A stretch of DNA of 43,252 nucleotides from an uncultured Schlesneria sp. (GTDB lineage Bacteria; Planctomycetota; Planctomycetia; Planctomycetales; Planctomycetaceae), in the NCBI GenBank assembly GCA_903904835.1, contig CAIVEI010000147.1:1-43252 (forward strand). Direction: 5' to 3'. Within the stretch, counting starts at the first letter, position 1, and every line of letters begins with the position of its first letter. The position numbers and the translations under genes were made by a program. A model generated the notes under the pieces. That model did not search any database. It saw only the letters and a program-made list of their open reading frames with translations, and was not told the DNA's origin. Shown piece after piece: positions 26,074-34,090 of the stretch.

Positions 26074-27174
26074 TCATCGACCTGCATTCGCTTTTTGCTC
26101 GAAGAACTCCAGCCACCCCAGTGTCATCCTGTCACCGATTGTTGTTGATTTGCGAAGTTCATCTGGCATCTGGCCCCAGTAGAATCCGATACATCCGGCT
26201 GAGTCCTTTCTTGACTGCTCGATAAACTGGCTGAATTCGTCCATCGAGCACTTGAGCGGAAATGTTTCTTCAATTACCAGCGGCTTGCCGACCGAGAAGC
26301 TCTTTAGCGTCGTCAGGTTGTCCTCAAGTTTTCCGGCTTCTGGATAAAGATGCACACAAAAGAAATCGAGATCGGCCACGATTGCTTCCGGTACAAACCC
26401 TGAAGTCAGTCCGGGACGGTCGAGACTCCAGTCCACGAGGCCGACGGTAATCAAATGCCGTTTGTCTTTCCTTCTGATTGCCTTCACTAAATGTTTGATC
26501 CATTGTTGGGCAATCTCAGAGCGGCGTCGGTCCTTTTGATCGAGACAAATCACTTGTACAAAATGCTTGCCTCCGAACGCCGGCCCCAGCCAATCACCCT
26601 CTTTGCGTTTTCCGCCGGGTACGACAGGTTCGTTCATCAAGTCGTAACAGAATATTGCAGGACTCTTCTCAAATGCGGTTGCCACAGATTCCCAGAACCT
26701 CGCCTGAACGTCCCAGCGGGCATGTTCATCAAGCTTGTCGTACCAGTCGGGGACATCCGCCTTGTGATAGCAGCCCAGTCCCGTCAGGTCGAGATAAATG
26801 CCGACTTCTTCGGCTAAGTTGACGAGCTTTCCAAGTTGTTCAATTCCCTTTTTATTAGGTTCCGTTGCCGAGTCCATGAACTTGCCGAGTTGCAGGTGAA
26901 TGCGGACAACGTTGGCACCGAGCTTTTTCATGGATCGGAAATCTAACTCAACCTTTTCCCATTCCGTCTCCCAGTAGTCTTCGATCAGTCGTCCTTTTTG
27001 ATCGTGGTCATAATTGAATCCCCATGGGGAAAATCGCTTGTCCTGAAGTTCAAGGATAAACCCGGTCTGATCATCTGCAACCGTGATCCAAGGCAGATCC
27101 ACGGCATGAGATGTACGGCTGAAACAGGTCAGAATCATCGCAATTGAAAACAGTCTTGTGCATAAAGATTTCAT
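26074..27174 (-). CDS. Secreted glycoside hydrolase family 5-like protein
   Basis: Protein of 366 residues. The signal peptide ends near SHA (23). A (beta/alpha)8-type sequence follows with GH5 landmarks: ANVVRIHLQL (strand 2), the YDLMNEPV motif (acid/base E182), FFCVHLYPE (His near strand 6) and PLVIEETFP (nucleophile E302 or E303). GH5 enzymes cleave beta-linked polysaccharides such as cellulose or mannan, or glycosides; the substrate is not evident here. The length fits a single catalytic domain with no binding module. It is divergent from the propeller gene at 27468, and its leader contains two small hairpins (27196-27224). Confidence 0.87.
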   Translation of the reverse strand: MKSLCTRLFSIAMILTCFSRTSHAVDLPWITVADDQTGFILELQDKRFSPWGFNYDHDQKGRLIEDYWETEWEKVELDFRSMKKLGANVVRIHLQLGKFMDSATEPNKKGIEQLGKLVNLAEEVGIYLDLTGLGCYHKADVPDWYDKLDEHARWDVQARFWESVATAFEKSPAIFCYDLMNEPVVPGGKRKEGDWLGPAFGGKHFVQVICLDQKDRRRSEIAQQWIKHLVKAIRRKDKRHLITVGLVDWSLDRPGLTSGFVPEAIVADLDFFCVHLYPEAGKLEDNLTTLKSFSVGKPLVIEETFPLKCSMDEFSQFIEQSRKDSAGCIGFYWGQMPDELRKSTTIGDRMTLGWLEFFEQKANAGR

Positions 27175-27195
27175 GTTTAGGCCTTAAATGGACTT

Positions 27196-27224
27196 GCGAC
27201 TGAAAGTCGCGTTTCGAAGCGAAA
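27196..27224. repeat. Two adjacent small hairpins in the GH5 leader
   Basis: GCGACT-GAA-AGTCGC (27196-27210) is followed directly by TTTCG-AAG-CGAAA (27212-27224). Both have perfect stems and 3-base loops and lie 22-50 bases upstream of the GH5-like start codon. They resemble the hairpins clustered at the ends of the window. A role in the leader RNA is possible but not shown. Confidence 0.45.
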
Positions 27225-27467
27225 GCCTCATCGTTCAAATTCACGTAATTGCATTGATGGAATCTCTTTTCTTCACTCTCGTTTCATACAAAACCCAGTG
27301 GACAAGACAAAGAACGCTGCTTCTCAGGCAATGCTGACAAAAAATGACCGTGATGGAAAACGTTTCAACTGTACGAGGTAAAACGGGAGTGAGTTGCGTT
27401 AAGATTACGGAAAGGGTTCTGGTCCCAATAGAGCTCACCCCAATGATTCCAACGGAGAAGCCGATTC

Positions 27468-28349
27468 ATGAAGCCATTCTTGTCCCTACTTTGCTTGTTG
27501 ACGGTGCTAGTGCTTCCGCAGCGTTCAGAAGCCGGGCGGCCGTTCCTGTGTTGCGATCATAATGGTGGCAAAGTCTGTGTTGTTTCTGCCGAGGGAAATA
27601 TTGAATGGGAATACGCTTGCCGGGCGCCTCAAGATTGCTGGAAGCTGGACAACGGCAACTTTCTGTTTTGCTACTTTGACGGTGCCGTGGAAGTGACACC
27701 TTCGAAACAAGTCTTCTGGAAGTATCATGCTCCGGAAAAAACGGAAGTGCATGCCTGCCAGCCTTTGGCTGATGGAAATGTCCTGATCTGTGAATGCGGA
27801 ACAAGTCGTCTGTTGGAAGTTGACCGAACAGGAAAGATCGCCAAAGAGATTCCCCTCAAAACGACACCCCAGATACACACTCACAACCAGTTTCGAGGAG
27901 CGAGAAAAACCAAAGAGGGGCACTACCTTGTCTGTTTCAAAGGGGAAGGGAAGGTCGTCGAACTGGACGGCGATGGCCATGTAAGACGATCCATAATAGT
28001 CCCTGGTGATCCGCATGAAGTGGTTCCGTTAGCAGATGGGAATTTATTGATTACCTGCGGCGATGGACACAAAGTGCTTGAGTTGAATGCTGATGAAAAA
28101 GTTGTCTGGGAGTTGAACGAAACCGACCTGCCGGGAAATCCCTTGAGGCTGATGGCTGGCTGTCAACGACTTCGAAACGGCAACACGATATTTTGCAACT
28201 ATCTTGGACACGGTCACATTGGCAAGCAGCCACAGTTTTTCGAAGTGACTCAAGACAAGAAGGTTGTATGGCAATTTGACGACCATGCACACTTCAAAAC
28301 GATCAATCAGATTTTCGTCCTAGATCAAACAGGCGAAGTTCGGCGTTAA
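27468..28349 (+). CDS. Secreted beta-propeller protein
   Basis: Protein of 293 residues. The signal peptide ends near SEA (residues 20-22). The rest is a series of short beta blades of the type VCVVSAEGNIEWEY, VEVTPSKQVFWKY, LLEVDRTGKI and VLELNADEKVVWEL. Each ends in a Trp and is followed by LADGN- or LDNGN-type turns, as in PQQ-like or NHL-like propellers. No catalytic residues are seen. The ATG has GGAGAAG about 8 bases upstream. It probably binds a ligand or partner outside the cytoplasm. The next gene (28473) is another propeller in the same direction, 123 bases away. Confidence 0.8.
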   Translation: MKPFLSLLCLLTVLVLPQRSEAGRPFLCCDHNGGKVCVVSAEGNIEWEYACRAPQDCWKLDNGNFLFCYFDGAVEVTPSKQVFWKYHAPEKTEVHACQPLADGNVLICECGTSRLLEVDRTGKIAKEIPLKTTPQIHTHNQFRGARKTKEGHYLVCFKGEGKVVELDGDGHVRRSIIVPGDPHEVVPLADGNLLITCGDGHKVLELNADEKVVWELNETDLPGNPLRLMAGCQRLRNGNTIFCNYLGHGHIGKQPQFFEVTQDKKVVWQFDDHAHFKTINQIFVLDQTGEVRR

Positions 28350-28472
28350 GACTTCACGCCGTTTGCGCGAGACTGCCCACTCGAACAAAACCACGGTAGA
28401 ATCTTGCTGGGATAATGCGTCTGGCATTTATCTCGAATCTAAGACATTGTTTGTTCTTACTCAGGAACTGTC

Positions 28473-29738
28473 ATGAGAAGCTCTTTTGCCTGTGCTGTTC
28501 TCGCGATGATCTGTTTGAATCCGATGGCTCATGCGGATAACTGGGGGCATTGGCGAGGTCCAACCGGTAACGGGACAGCTGATCATGCCTCGCCACCAAC
28601 TGAATGGAGCAGCACCAAGAATGTGAAATGGAAGGTTGAGATTCCTGGGCGTGGTTCCTCTTCTCCAGTAATCTGGGGAAATCAGGTCTTTGTCACAACG
28701 GCCGTCCCGGCGAAAGGGAGCCGGGGCAGCGGAGCGCCACTGGAATTCAAGCTCCTTTGTTTCGATCGGACCAATGGAAAGCTGATTTGGGAAAAGACCG
28801 CGACGGTTTCCAAACCTCATCAGGGGACACACGAAACGAACGGGTTTGCGTCAGCCTCACCTTGTACCGATGGCGATCACGTCTATGCTCATTTCGGTTC
28901 GCGTGGCCTCTACTGTTATACGATGACCGGCGATCTGACATGGAAGCGGGATGACTTTCCAAAGATGGACATCCGCAATGGATTCGGGGAAGGAAGTTCT
29001 CCGACGCTGGCTGATGACAAGATTCTTGTCCCGTGGGACCACGAGGGGAAGTCGGCAATCTTTGCGATCAACAAACTGACTGGCAAGGATGTCTGGAAGA
29101 CACCTCGCGATGAGACCACCAACTGGGCAACGCCTCTGGTTGTTGAGCACAACGGACGGAAGCAGGTGATTACGAACGGACAAAAGTCGGCACGCAGTTA
29201 CGATCTTGAGTCTGGCAAAGAACTCTGGCGATGTGGTGGACAGACAGAACGACCGGTTGCTTCGCCTGTCTACGAGAACGGACTCGTAATTATTGGCAGC
29301 GGCCACAAAGGATCCTTTATGGGAGCTTTCCGGCTGGATGGCAAAGGAGACATCAAAGGGACCGATCAGGTTGCGTGGGTGATTGACCGAGACACGCCGG
29401 ATATCGCATCACCGTTGTTGTCATCTGGCCGAATCTATTTTCATAAGGCCAAGGTGGGTCAGCTTTCGTGTGTGGATGCCGCCACAGGCAAGCCACATTA
29501 CATGGCAAGTCGGGTTCCGGGACTGGACCTGATCTACGCATCACCCGTTGCTGCGGGAGGGTACGTATTTCTCACGTCACGAAATGGCAACACAACAGTT
29601 ATCAAGGACGCCGATACGTTGAGCGTTGTTGCTACGAATTCGGTTGATGAAACTGTTGACGCAACCCCAGCGCCGGTGGATCATGAATTATTCATCCGGG
29701 GCGAACGGCATCTCTTCTGCATCTCAGCCCCACAATAG
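28473..29738 (+). CDS. Secreted PQQ-like beta-propeller protein
   Basis: Protein of 421 residues. The signal peptide ends near AHA (19-21) and is followed directly by NWGHWRGPTGNGTAD, a start typical of planctomycete PQQ-like (outer-membrane assembly BamB-like) propeller proteins. Blades carry motifs such as VKWKVEIPGRGSSSPVIWGN, LLCFDRTNGKLIWEK, IFAINKLTGKDVWKT and YDLESGKELWRCGG. PQQ binding is not established for these proteins. The ATG has AGGAA 6-7 bases upstream. The gene ends 46 bases before a DUF1549/DUF1553 gene, which suggests a shared operon with the DUF1501 gene beyond it. Confidence 0.88.
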   Translation: MRSSFACAVLAMICLNPMAHADNWGHWRGPTGNGTADHASPPTEWSSTKNVKWKVEIPGRGSSSPVIWGNQVFVTTAVPAKGSRGSGAPLEFKLLCFDRTNGKLIWEKTATVSKPHQGTHETNGFASASPCTDGDHVYAHFGSRGLYCYTMTGDLTWKRDDFPKMDIRNGFGEGSSPTLADDKILVPWDHEGKSAIFAINKLTGKDVWKTPRDETTNWATPLVVEHNGRKQVITNGQKSARSYDLESGKELWRCGGQTERPVASPVYENGLVIIGSGHKGSFMGAFRLDGKGDIKGTDQVAWVIDRDTPDIASPLLSSGRIYFHKAKVGQLSCVDAATGKPHYMASRVPGLDLIYASPVAAGGYVFLTSRNGNTTVIKDADTLSVVATNSVDETVDATPAPVDHELFIRGERHLFCISAPQ

Positions 29739-29784
29739 ACATCAGGTCTGGCATGGGCCGCGACGACGGGAATGGTGGGGTCTT

Positions 29785-31359
29785 ATGTCTCGATTCATCA
29801 GAAACGCCTTCACGCTATGCCTGGTTTTTGGGTCGGCCTGTCTGGCAGAGGATTCAACTGAAACTACTTCTGTCAGCCTGCAACTTGATCAGGTGATCGA
29901 GGCCGGTTGCGCAAAAGATAGCGTGACTCTGTTGCTCACATGCGGTGATGCCGAGTTCCTGCGTCGAGTCTGGCTGGATCTTGCCGGACGCACACCGCCA
30001 CTGATCGAGGTCAAAGCCGTTGCCGCTGGCTCGAGCCTCAATCGTGGTGAGGTTGTTAAGCGTCTACTCAATTCAACGGAATTTGCTCGACATTGGGGAC
30101 GAATTTGGGCGGAATATCTGACCGACCGTCGGCCATTTGAAACCGATGGTTACGATGGGCCGCGACTGCAGCAATTCTTAACCGAAGCATTCCGTGAGAA
30201 TCGGCCCTATGAAAAATTGGTTAGTGATTTGATCCTGGGTGAGGGAACCAGCGACGTCAACGGATCGGTTAATTTCCTTTTGCGATACAACGCGGAACCG
30301 GGACCGCTGACCGGAGCGGTCAGTCAAAAGTTTCTGGGATTGTCGCTGCAATGTGCTGAATGTCACGATCATCCTCACGCTCGCTGGAAGCAACAGGATT
30401 TCTGGGGGCTTGCCGCACATTTCGCTCGGCTTCGAAAAATGACACCGGCTCAACCCGAAGAAGGGGAATCGTTCTTCGTCGTAATTGAGCGACCAGCGGG
30501 CGAATTCAGGGTTGAGGACAAACGGGCCAAACCCGATGAAAACGGTGTCGCACCAACGAGGACGGTTTATCCACAACTTCCAGGGCGACCTCGAAGTAAT
30601 GTGTCGAAACAGCGACGTACCGTGCTGGTCGAGTGGTTGGCTCAACCAACTAACCCTTATCTCAGTCGGCATCTGGTCAACAGTGTCTGGGAACGATTGC
30701 TCGGCGAACGACTGGTCCAGAATCTGGATCATTGGCCACCAGAAGCCGCGAGTACGAATTCCGATTTACTGAACTTGCTGGCCGAAGACTTCACCAGCCA
30801 CGACTGGAATATCCAGCGACTCATTCAAACGATCGTCCTTTCCAAAACATACCAGCGCAACAGTTCCGCAGAAGAGCAGGGGGACGCAACGGTTGATGTT
30901 TTGCAAAAGGAACAGCAATTTTCTCACTGGGGGCGAACACGGATTCGGCCGCTTTCGGCCGATCAGTTACATCTGTCGTTGGGTCAGGCCTTTGGGTATC
31001 ACTATGATGAGAACGATCACCGTCTGGCTGTGGCCACAGGCGAAGAATTCACTCAGGACATTCCTGTCAATAATCTTGGTGCAACGTCACTGACCTTAGC
31101 CAGAACTCTTTCGCTTTATAATAGCGACTACGTCCGGGGCGCTGTCGAGTTAGGGTCTGAAGCCGCGATCAGACTTTACGGTCCTACCGTCGGAGCTGAG
31201 CATGTCGAGAGGCTGTTCATGTCGCTTCTTTCGCGAAGTCCGTCGACCGACGAGCTTGAATACTTTCAAGATCTGGGAGGCGAAGGCGATCCGCGAGAAG
31301 GATTACAAGACATTGTCTGGGTGCTACTGAATTCAACGGAATTTATCACGAATCATTAG
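29785..31359 (+). CDS. Short DUF1549/DUF1553 (PSCyt2/PSD1) protein
   Basis: Protein of 524 residues from the ATG at 29785, which has GGTGGGG just upstream and begins a signal peptide (MSRFIRNAFTLCLVFGSACLA). Starting further upstream would overlap the previous gene. DUF1549 covers about 30-215 with RRVWLDLAGRTP near the start and CAECHDHPHARW; DUF1553 covers about 280-515 and ends in VWVLLNSTEFITNH. It lacks the BIG2 and PSCyt1-like parts of its paralogue at 6958-9477. A DUF1501 gene follows 55 bases later. This pair is a standard planctomycete arrangement whose biochemical role is unknown. Confidence 0.9.
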   Translation: MSRFIRNAFTLCLVFGSACLAEDSTETTSVSLQLDQVIEAGCAKDSVTLLLTCGDAEFLRRVWLDLAGRTPPLIEVKAVAAGSSLNRGEVVKRLLNSTEFARHWGRIWAEYLTDRRPFETDGYDGPRLQQFLTEAFRENRPYEKLVSDLILGEGTSDVNGSVNFLLRYNAEPGPLTGAVSQKFLGLSLQCAECHDHPHARWKQQDFWGLAAHFARLRKMTPAQPEEGESFFVVIERPAGEFRVEDKRAKPDENGVAPTRTVYPQLPGRPRSNVSKQRRTVLVEWLAQPTNPYLSRHLVNSVWERLLGERLVQNLDHWPPEAASTNSDLLNLLAEDFTSHDWNIQRLIQTIVLSKTYQRNSSAEEQGDATVDVLQKEQQFSHWGRTRIRPLSADQLHLSLGQAFGYHYDENDHRLAVATGEEFTQDIPVNNLGATSLTLARTLSLYNSDYVRGAVELGSEAAIRLYGPTVGAEHVERLFMSLLSRSPSTDELEYFQDLGGEGDPREGLQDIVWVLLNSTEFITNH

Positions 31360-31414
31360 CATAAAAACCCATGAGAAATGGTGTCATCATGTGGAAAACG
31401 TTTGGAGAATTTTG

Positions 31415-32674
31415 ATGTCAACCTCTCGTCGATCCTTCTTACAAGCGACTTGTGCTGGTGGTCTTTCTTGCTTCGGTTCATCGATCTGGTCGTCGTTATT
31501 TGCGGCCCAGTCCGAAACGGAAAAAGCGGAGTCGTGTATCTTGATCTTTCTTGAGGGAGGCCCCAGCCAGATCGACACGTTCGATCCCAAGCCGGATACG
31601 CCATCAGCAGGTTCCTTCGAAGCGATCGACACCAAGCTGTCTGGAGTCAAGTTTGCTCAGCACGTCCCCAGGCTGGCCGAACTGGCGGACAAGCTGGCAA
31701 TCGTTCGATCATTAACAAGCATGGAAGGGGACCATGATCGAGCTCAAAGCTTAATGCACACCGGTCATCGTCCTAATCCTCGCCTGCATTATCCGGCGCT
31801 GGGATCGACCGTTGCCTGGCGGCAGGCCGATCCTGAAATTGATGTTCCAGCGTTCGTATCCATCGGACGGAAGTTTGATACCAGCATTCTCGGCCCTCAA
31901 TTCGGCCCGTTTGTGATTGAGGATATTGGTAATCCCGCCCCATCGCTCACGCTCCCTGAAGGGTTTTCTGAAGCACGTATGAAGCGGCGATTGACGGCGC
32001 TGGAGGGCTTCAACGGACGGTTCGACAAACAATATCAGTCGCTGTTGGGAAACGATCTGACTCAATTAACGCGACGCGCTGATCGAATGCGGAACAGCCC
32101 TGTCTTTCAGCCTTACGATCCCGCCGTCGCGGAGCCAGAGTTATTTGAGCGTTATGGTAGCGGGGTTAACGACGGATATATGGCTCGAGCTTGCTTAACG
32201 GCTCGCCGCTTGGTGGAAGCAGGTGTGAAGTTTGTCGAAATCCAGTATGGAGGCTGGGACACTCATAATGACAACTTCAATCAGGTACAGAATCTGTCCG
32301 CTTCCCTTGATATGGGGATATCGACGCTGATCGACGATCTGCAGGAACGGGGTCTGCTGCAGCAGACATTAGTTGTCTGTGTTGGCGAGTTTGGGCGCAC
32401 TCCAAAAATCAACGGCGAAAACGGTCGCGACCATTTTCCTGATGTTTTCTCGGCACTGCTTGCCGGGGGCGGTATCAAAGTCGGGCAGGTACTGGGTGAA
32501 TCCAGCGAAGATGGAAGCGAGATCAAGAATCGTCCTGTTTCCATCCCGGACTTTCACGCCACGGTGTTCACAGCGATGGGGTTGGAGATCTCAAAAGACT
32601 ATTTCGCGCCCGATGGCCGACTGCTGAAACTGACTGAAAACGGTCGGCCGATAACCGAGCTTCTTGGTGGCTAA
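31415..32674 (+). CDS. DUF1501 family protein with Tat-type signal
   Basis: Protein of 419 residues from the ATG at 31415 (GGAGA upstream). The N-terminus STSRRSFLQATCAGG is a twin-arginine export signal. The DUF1501 body resembles the alkaline-phosphatase/sulfatase superfamily: FLEGGPSQIDTFDPKP, MEGDHDRAQSLMHTGHRP, YGGWDTHNDNF and VGEFGRTPKIN followed by GRDHFP. These Asp/His residues would form a metal site. The reaction is unknown, but a hydrolytic role on a substrate also handled by the DUF1549/DUF1553 partner is often inferred. It is the last gene of the plus-strand group that starts at 28473 or 29785. Confidence 0.92.
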   Translation: MSTSRRSFLQATCAGGLSCFGSSIWSSLFAAQSETEKAESCILIFLEGGPSQIDTFDPKPDTPSAGSFEAIDTKLSGVKFAQHVPRLAELADKLAIVRSLTSMEGDHDRAQSLMHTGHRPNPRLHYPALGSTVAWRQADPEIDVPAFVSIGRKFDTSILGPQFGPFVIEDIGNPAPSLTLPEGFSEARMKRRLTALEGFNGRFDKQYQSLLGNDLTQLTRRADRMRNSPVFQPYDPAVAEPELFERYGSGVNDGYMARACLTARRLVEAGVKFVEIQYGGWDTHNDNFNQVQNLSASLDMGISTLIDDLQERGLLQQTLVVCVGEFGRTPKINGENGRDHFPDVFSALLAGGGIKVGQVLGESSEDGSEIKNRPVSIPDFHATVFTAMGLEISKDYFAPDGRLLKLTENGRPITELLGG

Positions 32675-32705
32675 CACCTTTGTTTTTCTTTCAATTGGTG
32701 TGCCG

Positions 32706-32731
32706 CTGCATGACCGTCTTCGGTTATGCAG
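32706..32731. terminator. Terminator-like hairpin between convergent genes
   Basis: CTGCATGACCG and CGGTTATGCAG form an 11-bp stem (one G-T pair) around a TCTT loop, 32 bases after the DUF1501 stop codon. The bases after it (TGCTCTTTG) are moderately T-rich. A second inverted repeat (GCCACT / AGTGGC, 32757-32787) lies beyond it. The gap separates two convergent genes, so a two-way terminator is plausible. Confidence 0.5.
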
Positions 32732-32846
32732 TGCTCTTTGATTGGCATATGGCGAAGCCACTGCTTCTCCGAGGACGCAGTAGTGGCACTGGATTCTGAC
32801 TGAGAAGTTTGACACCTGCAGCAGCGATGCTTATATCGCAGTCCAG

Positions 32847-33686
32847 TTACTTCTTTTTCTTTGTTTCACCTTGAGTCGAAAGAGCTTCATAGAATTGTTT
32901 GACCAGATGTTCGTACTTGGGAAGCATTCGCTCGCCGTACGTGTTTAGCAATTCTTCGCGGACATGCTGCGGCAGGTGGCCCCAGACGTCCATTTCCAGC
33001 TTCTGCTTACGAGCCGCTTCTTCCGCAGCTTTTCGGTCCGCCTGCGACATTTTTGAAGAGTCGACCCCATTTTCGCTGCTGGTCCCACCAGGTTGTTCCT
33101 GAGCATCGCCCGGCTTCTGCTGTGCTTGCCCAGAAGATTTTCCTTTGCCGCTGGCTCCTTGTGGCCGCGTCCGTCTCAACGACGAACCGCTACCCCCGCG
33201 GCCACCGCGACCAGATGCTCCACCACCGCCACCACCACCACCACCACCTCCTCCTTCCCCACCATTGCCCTGGTTCGGCGGCGGGTTTTCCAGTTGGTTG
33301 ATGATGTCTTCCAGGTCTTTGATCACTTGTTTCTGAATCTTTTGAGTTTCATCGGCGGTCTGTCCTTCTTCGAGCTTTTCACCAGCACTTCGCATCCCTT
33401 TGACGGCCCTGTCCATCTTGTCGACGCCTCCTCTGGGCTTGTCGGGATCGGCACCAGGCGTGTCATCGACTTCCTTCATCAACTCGTCGCCCAGTTTCTC
33501 GAGCAGAGATTTTTCCTTCGGCTCAGCCGGTTTCTTCGGCTCAGCTTCAGATGTCGAACTGGCCACAGGTTTTTCATCAGGCTTTGGCACCGCATCTTCT
33601 GCCGACGCAACCAGTGACACTGCAATGCAGGCAATGAGGCTCATACCGTAAATTGAACATCCGGCGACTGCGTTGAATTTCGTCAT
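32847..33686 (-). CDS. Secreted protein with poly-glycine tract
   Basis: Protein of 279 residues from the ATG at 33686; upstream in-frame codons would overlap the preceding gene and give no signal peptide. The signal peptide ends near VASAEDA. A charged helical region with KSLLEKLGDELMKEVDD and IQKQVIKDLEDIINQLENPP is followed by a run of 12 glycines and a Gly/Arg/Ser-rich part. A Gln/Lys-rich linker and a conserved-looking C-terminal helix (DVWGHLPQHVREELLNTYGE) end the protein. The C-terminal motif recurs in planctomycete proteins encoded with DUF4175-like coiled-coil proteins, from memory of such loci. Its role is unknown. It is the last gene of the operon starting at 38167. Confidence 0.8.
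   Translation of the reverse strand: MTKFNAVAGCSIYGMSLIACIAVSLVASAEDAVPKPDEKPVASSTSEAEPKKPAEPKEKSLLEKLGDELMKEVDDTPGADPDKPRGGVDKMDRAVKGMRSAGEKLEEGQTADETQKIQKQVIKDLEDIINQLENPPPNQGNGGEGGGGGGGGGGGGASGRGGRGGSGSSLRRTRPQGASGKGKSSGQAQQKPGDAQEQPGGTSSENGVDSSKMSQADRKAAEEAARKQKLEMDVWGHLPQHVREELLNTYGERMLPKYEHLVKQFYEALSTQGETKKKK
33221..33254. repeat. CCA triplet repeat encoding poly-glycine
   Basis: A run of CCA/CCG/CCT triplets on the plus strand includes six uninterrupted CCA units at 33229-33248. On the minus strand it encodes 12 consecutive glycines. Such a tract can gain or lose triplets by slippage without shifting the frame, so its length may vary between strains. Confidence 0.8.
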
Positions 33687-33771
33687 TGTTTCTTGATTTC
33701 TATAACGACGGATAACGATGACGGGACAATTGAAACGAAAGTGATCGTGGATCGGTTTAGAAAATGGTTCA

Positions 33772-34074
33772 CTAACCCGATGGCAAATGAGGCGTGGCAT
33801 CCTGTTCCGGATCGCCGAAAATCGTCTTCCTTTCTCGCTCGATATAAATTGCCAGCGAGGCCTTGAACACGATCAACCCAATCAATGACTGGGCAATCGA
33901 TAACGCGATTGAGTCGCAAGAATCTTCGTTCGGATTTGTGGATGCAAAAAGGCATGGGGCGATAATAAGAGACGCAATGAGTGTAATCATGCACATTCGA
34001 TAACCAAGAAGTAGTAGTTCATGGCACATTGATCGCATTTTGATTCTGCGTTCCCATTTGTACATGGCAAACAT
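33772..34074 (-). CDS. Small membrane protein
   Basis: Frame of 100 codons from an ATG at 34074; ATGs at 34065 or 34038 are possible alternatives. It has two hydrophobic helices (CMITLIASLIIAPCLFA and ALSIAQSLIGLIVFKASLAIYI), with a short charged tail after the second. It lies 16 bases behind the DUF4175-like gene and 85 bases before the poly-glycine gene on the same strand, which supports an operon. I do not recognise a family. Confidence 0.6.
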   Translation of the reverse strand: MFAMYKWERRIKMRSMCHELLLLGYRMCMITLIASLIIAPCLFASTNPNEDSCDSIALSIAQSLIGLIVFKASLAIYIERERKTIFGDPEQDATPHLPSG

Positions 34075-34090
34075 TCGTCGTCATCCGAGT

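Noticed and set aside
30060-31345. AATTCAACGGAATTT occurring twice in the short DUF1549/DUF1553 gene
   Set aside because: Both copies encode the NSTEF sequence of the family, so the match follows from protein conservation and is not a separate repeat.
33053-33617. Plus-strand frames with poly-His or poly-Pro across the triplet repeat
   Set aside because: They are shadows of the poly-glycine tract of the minus-strand gene.
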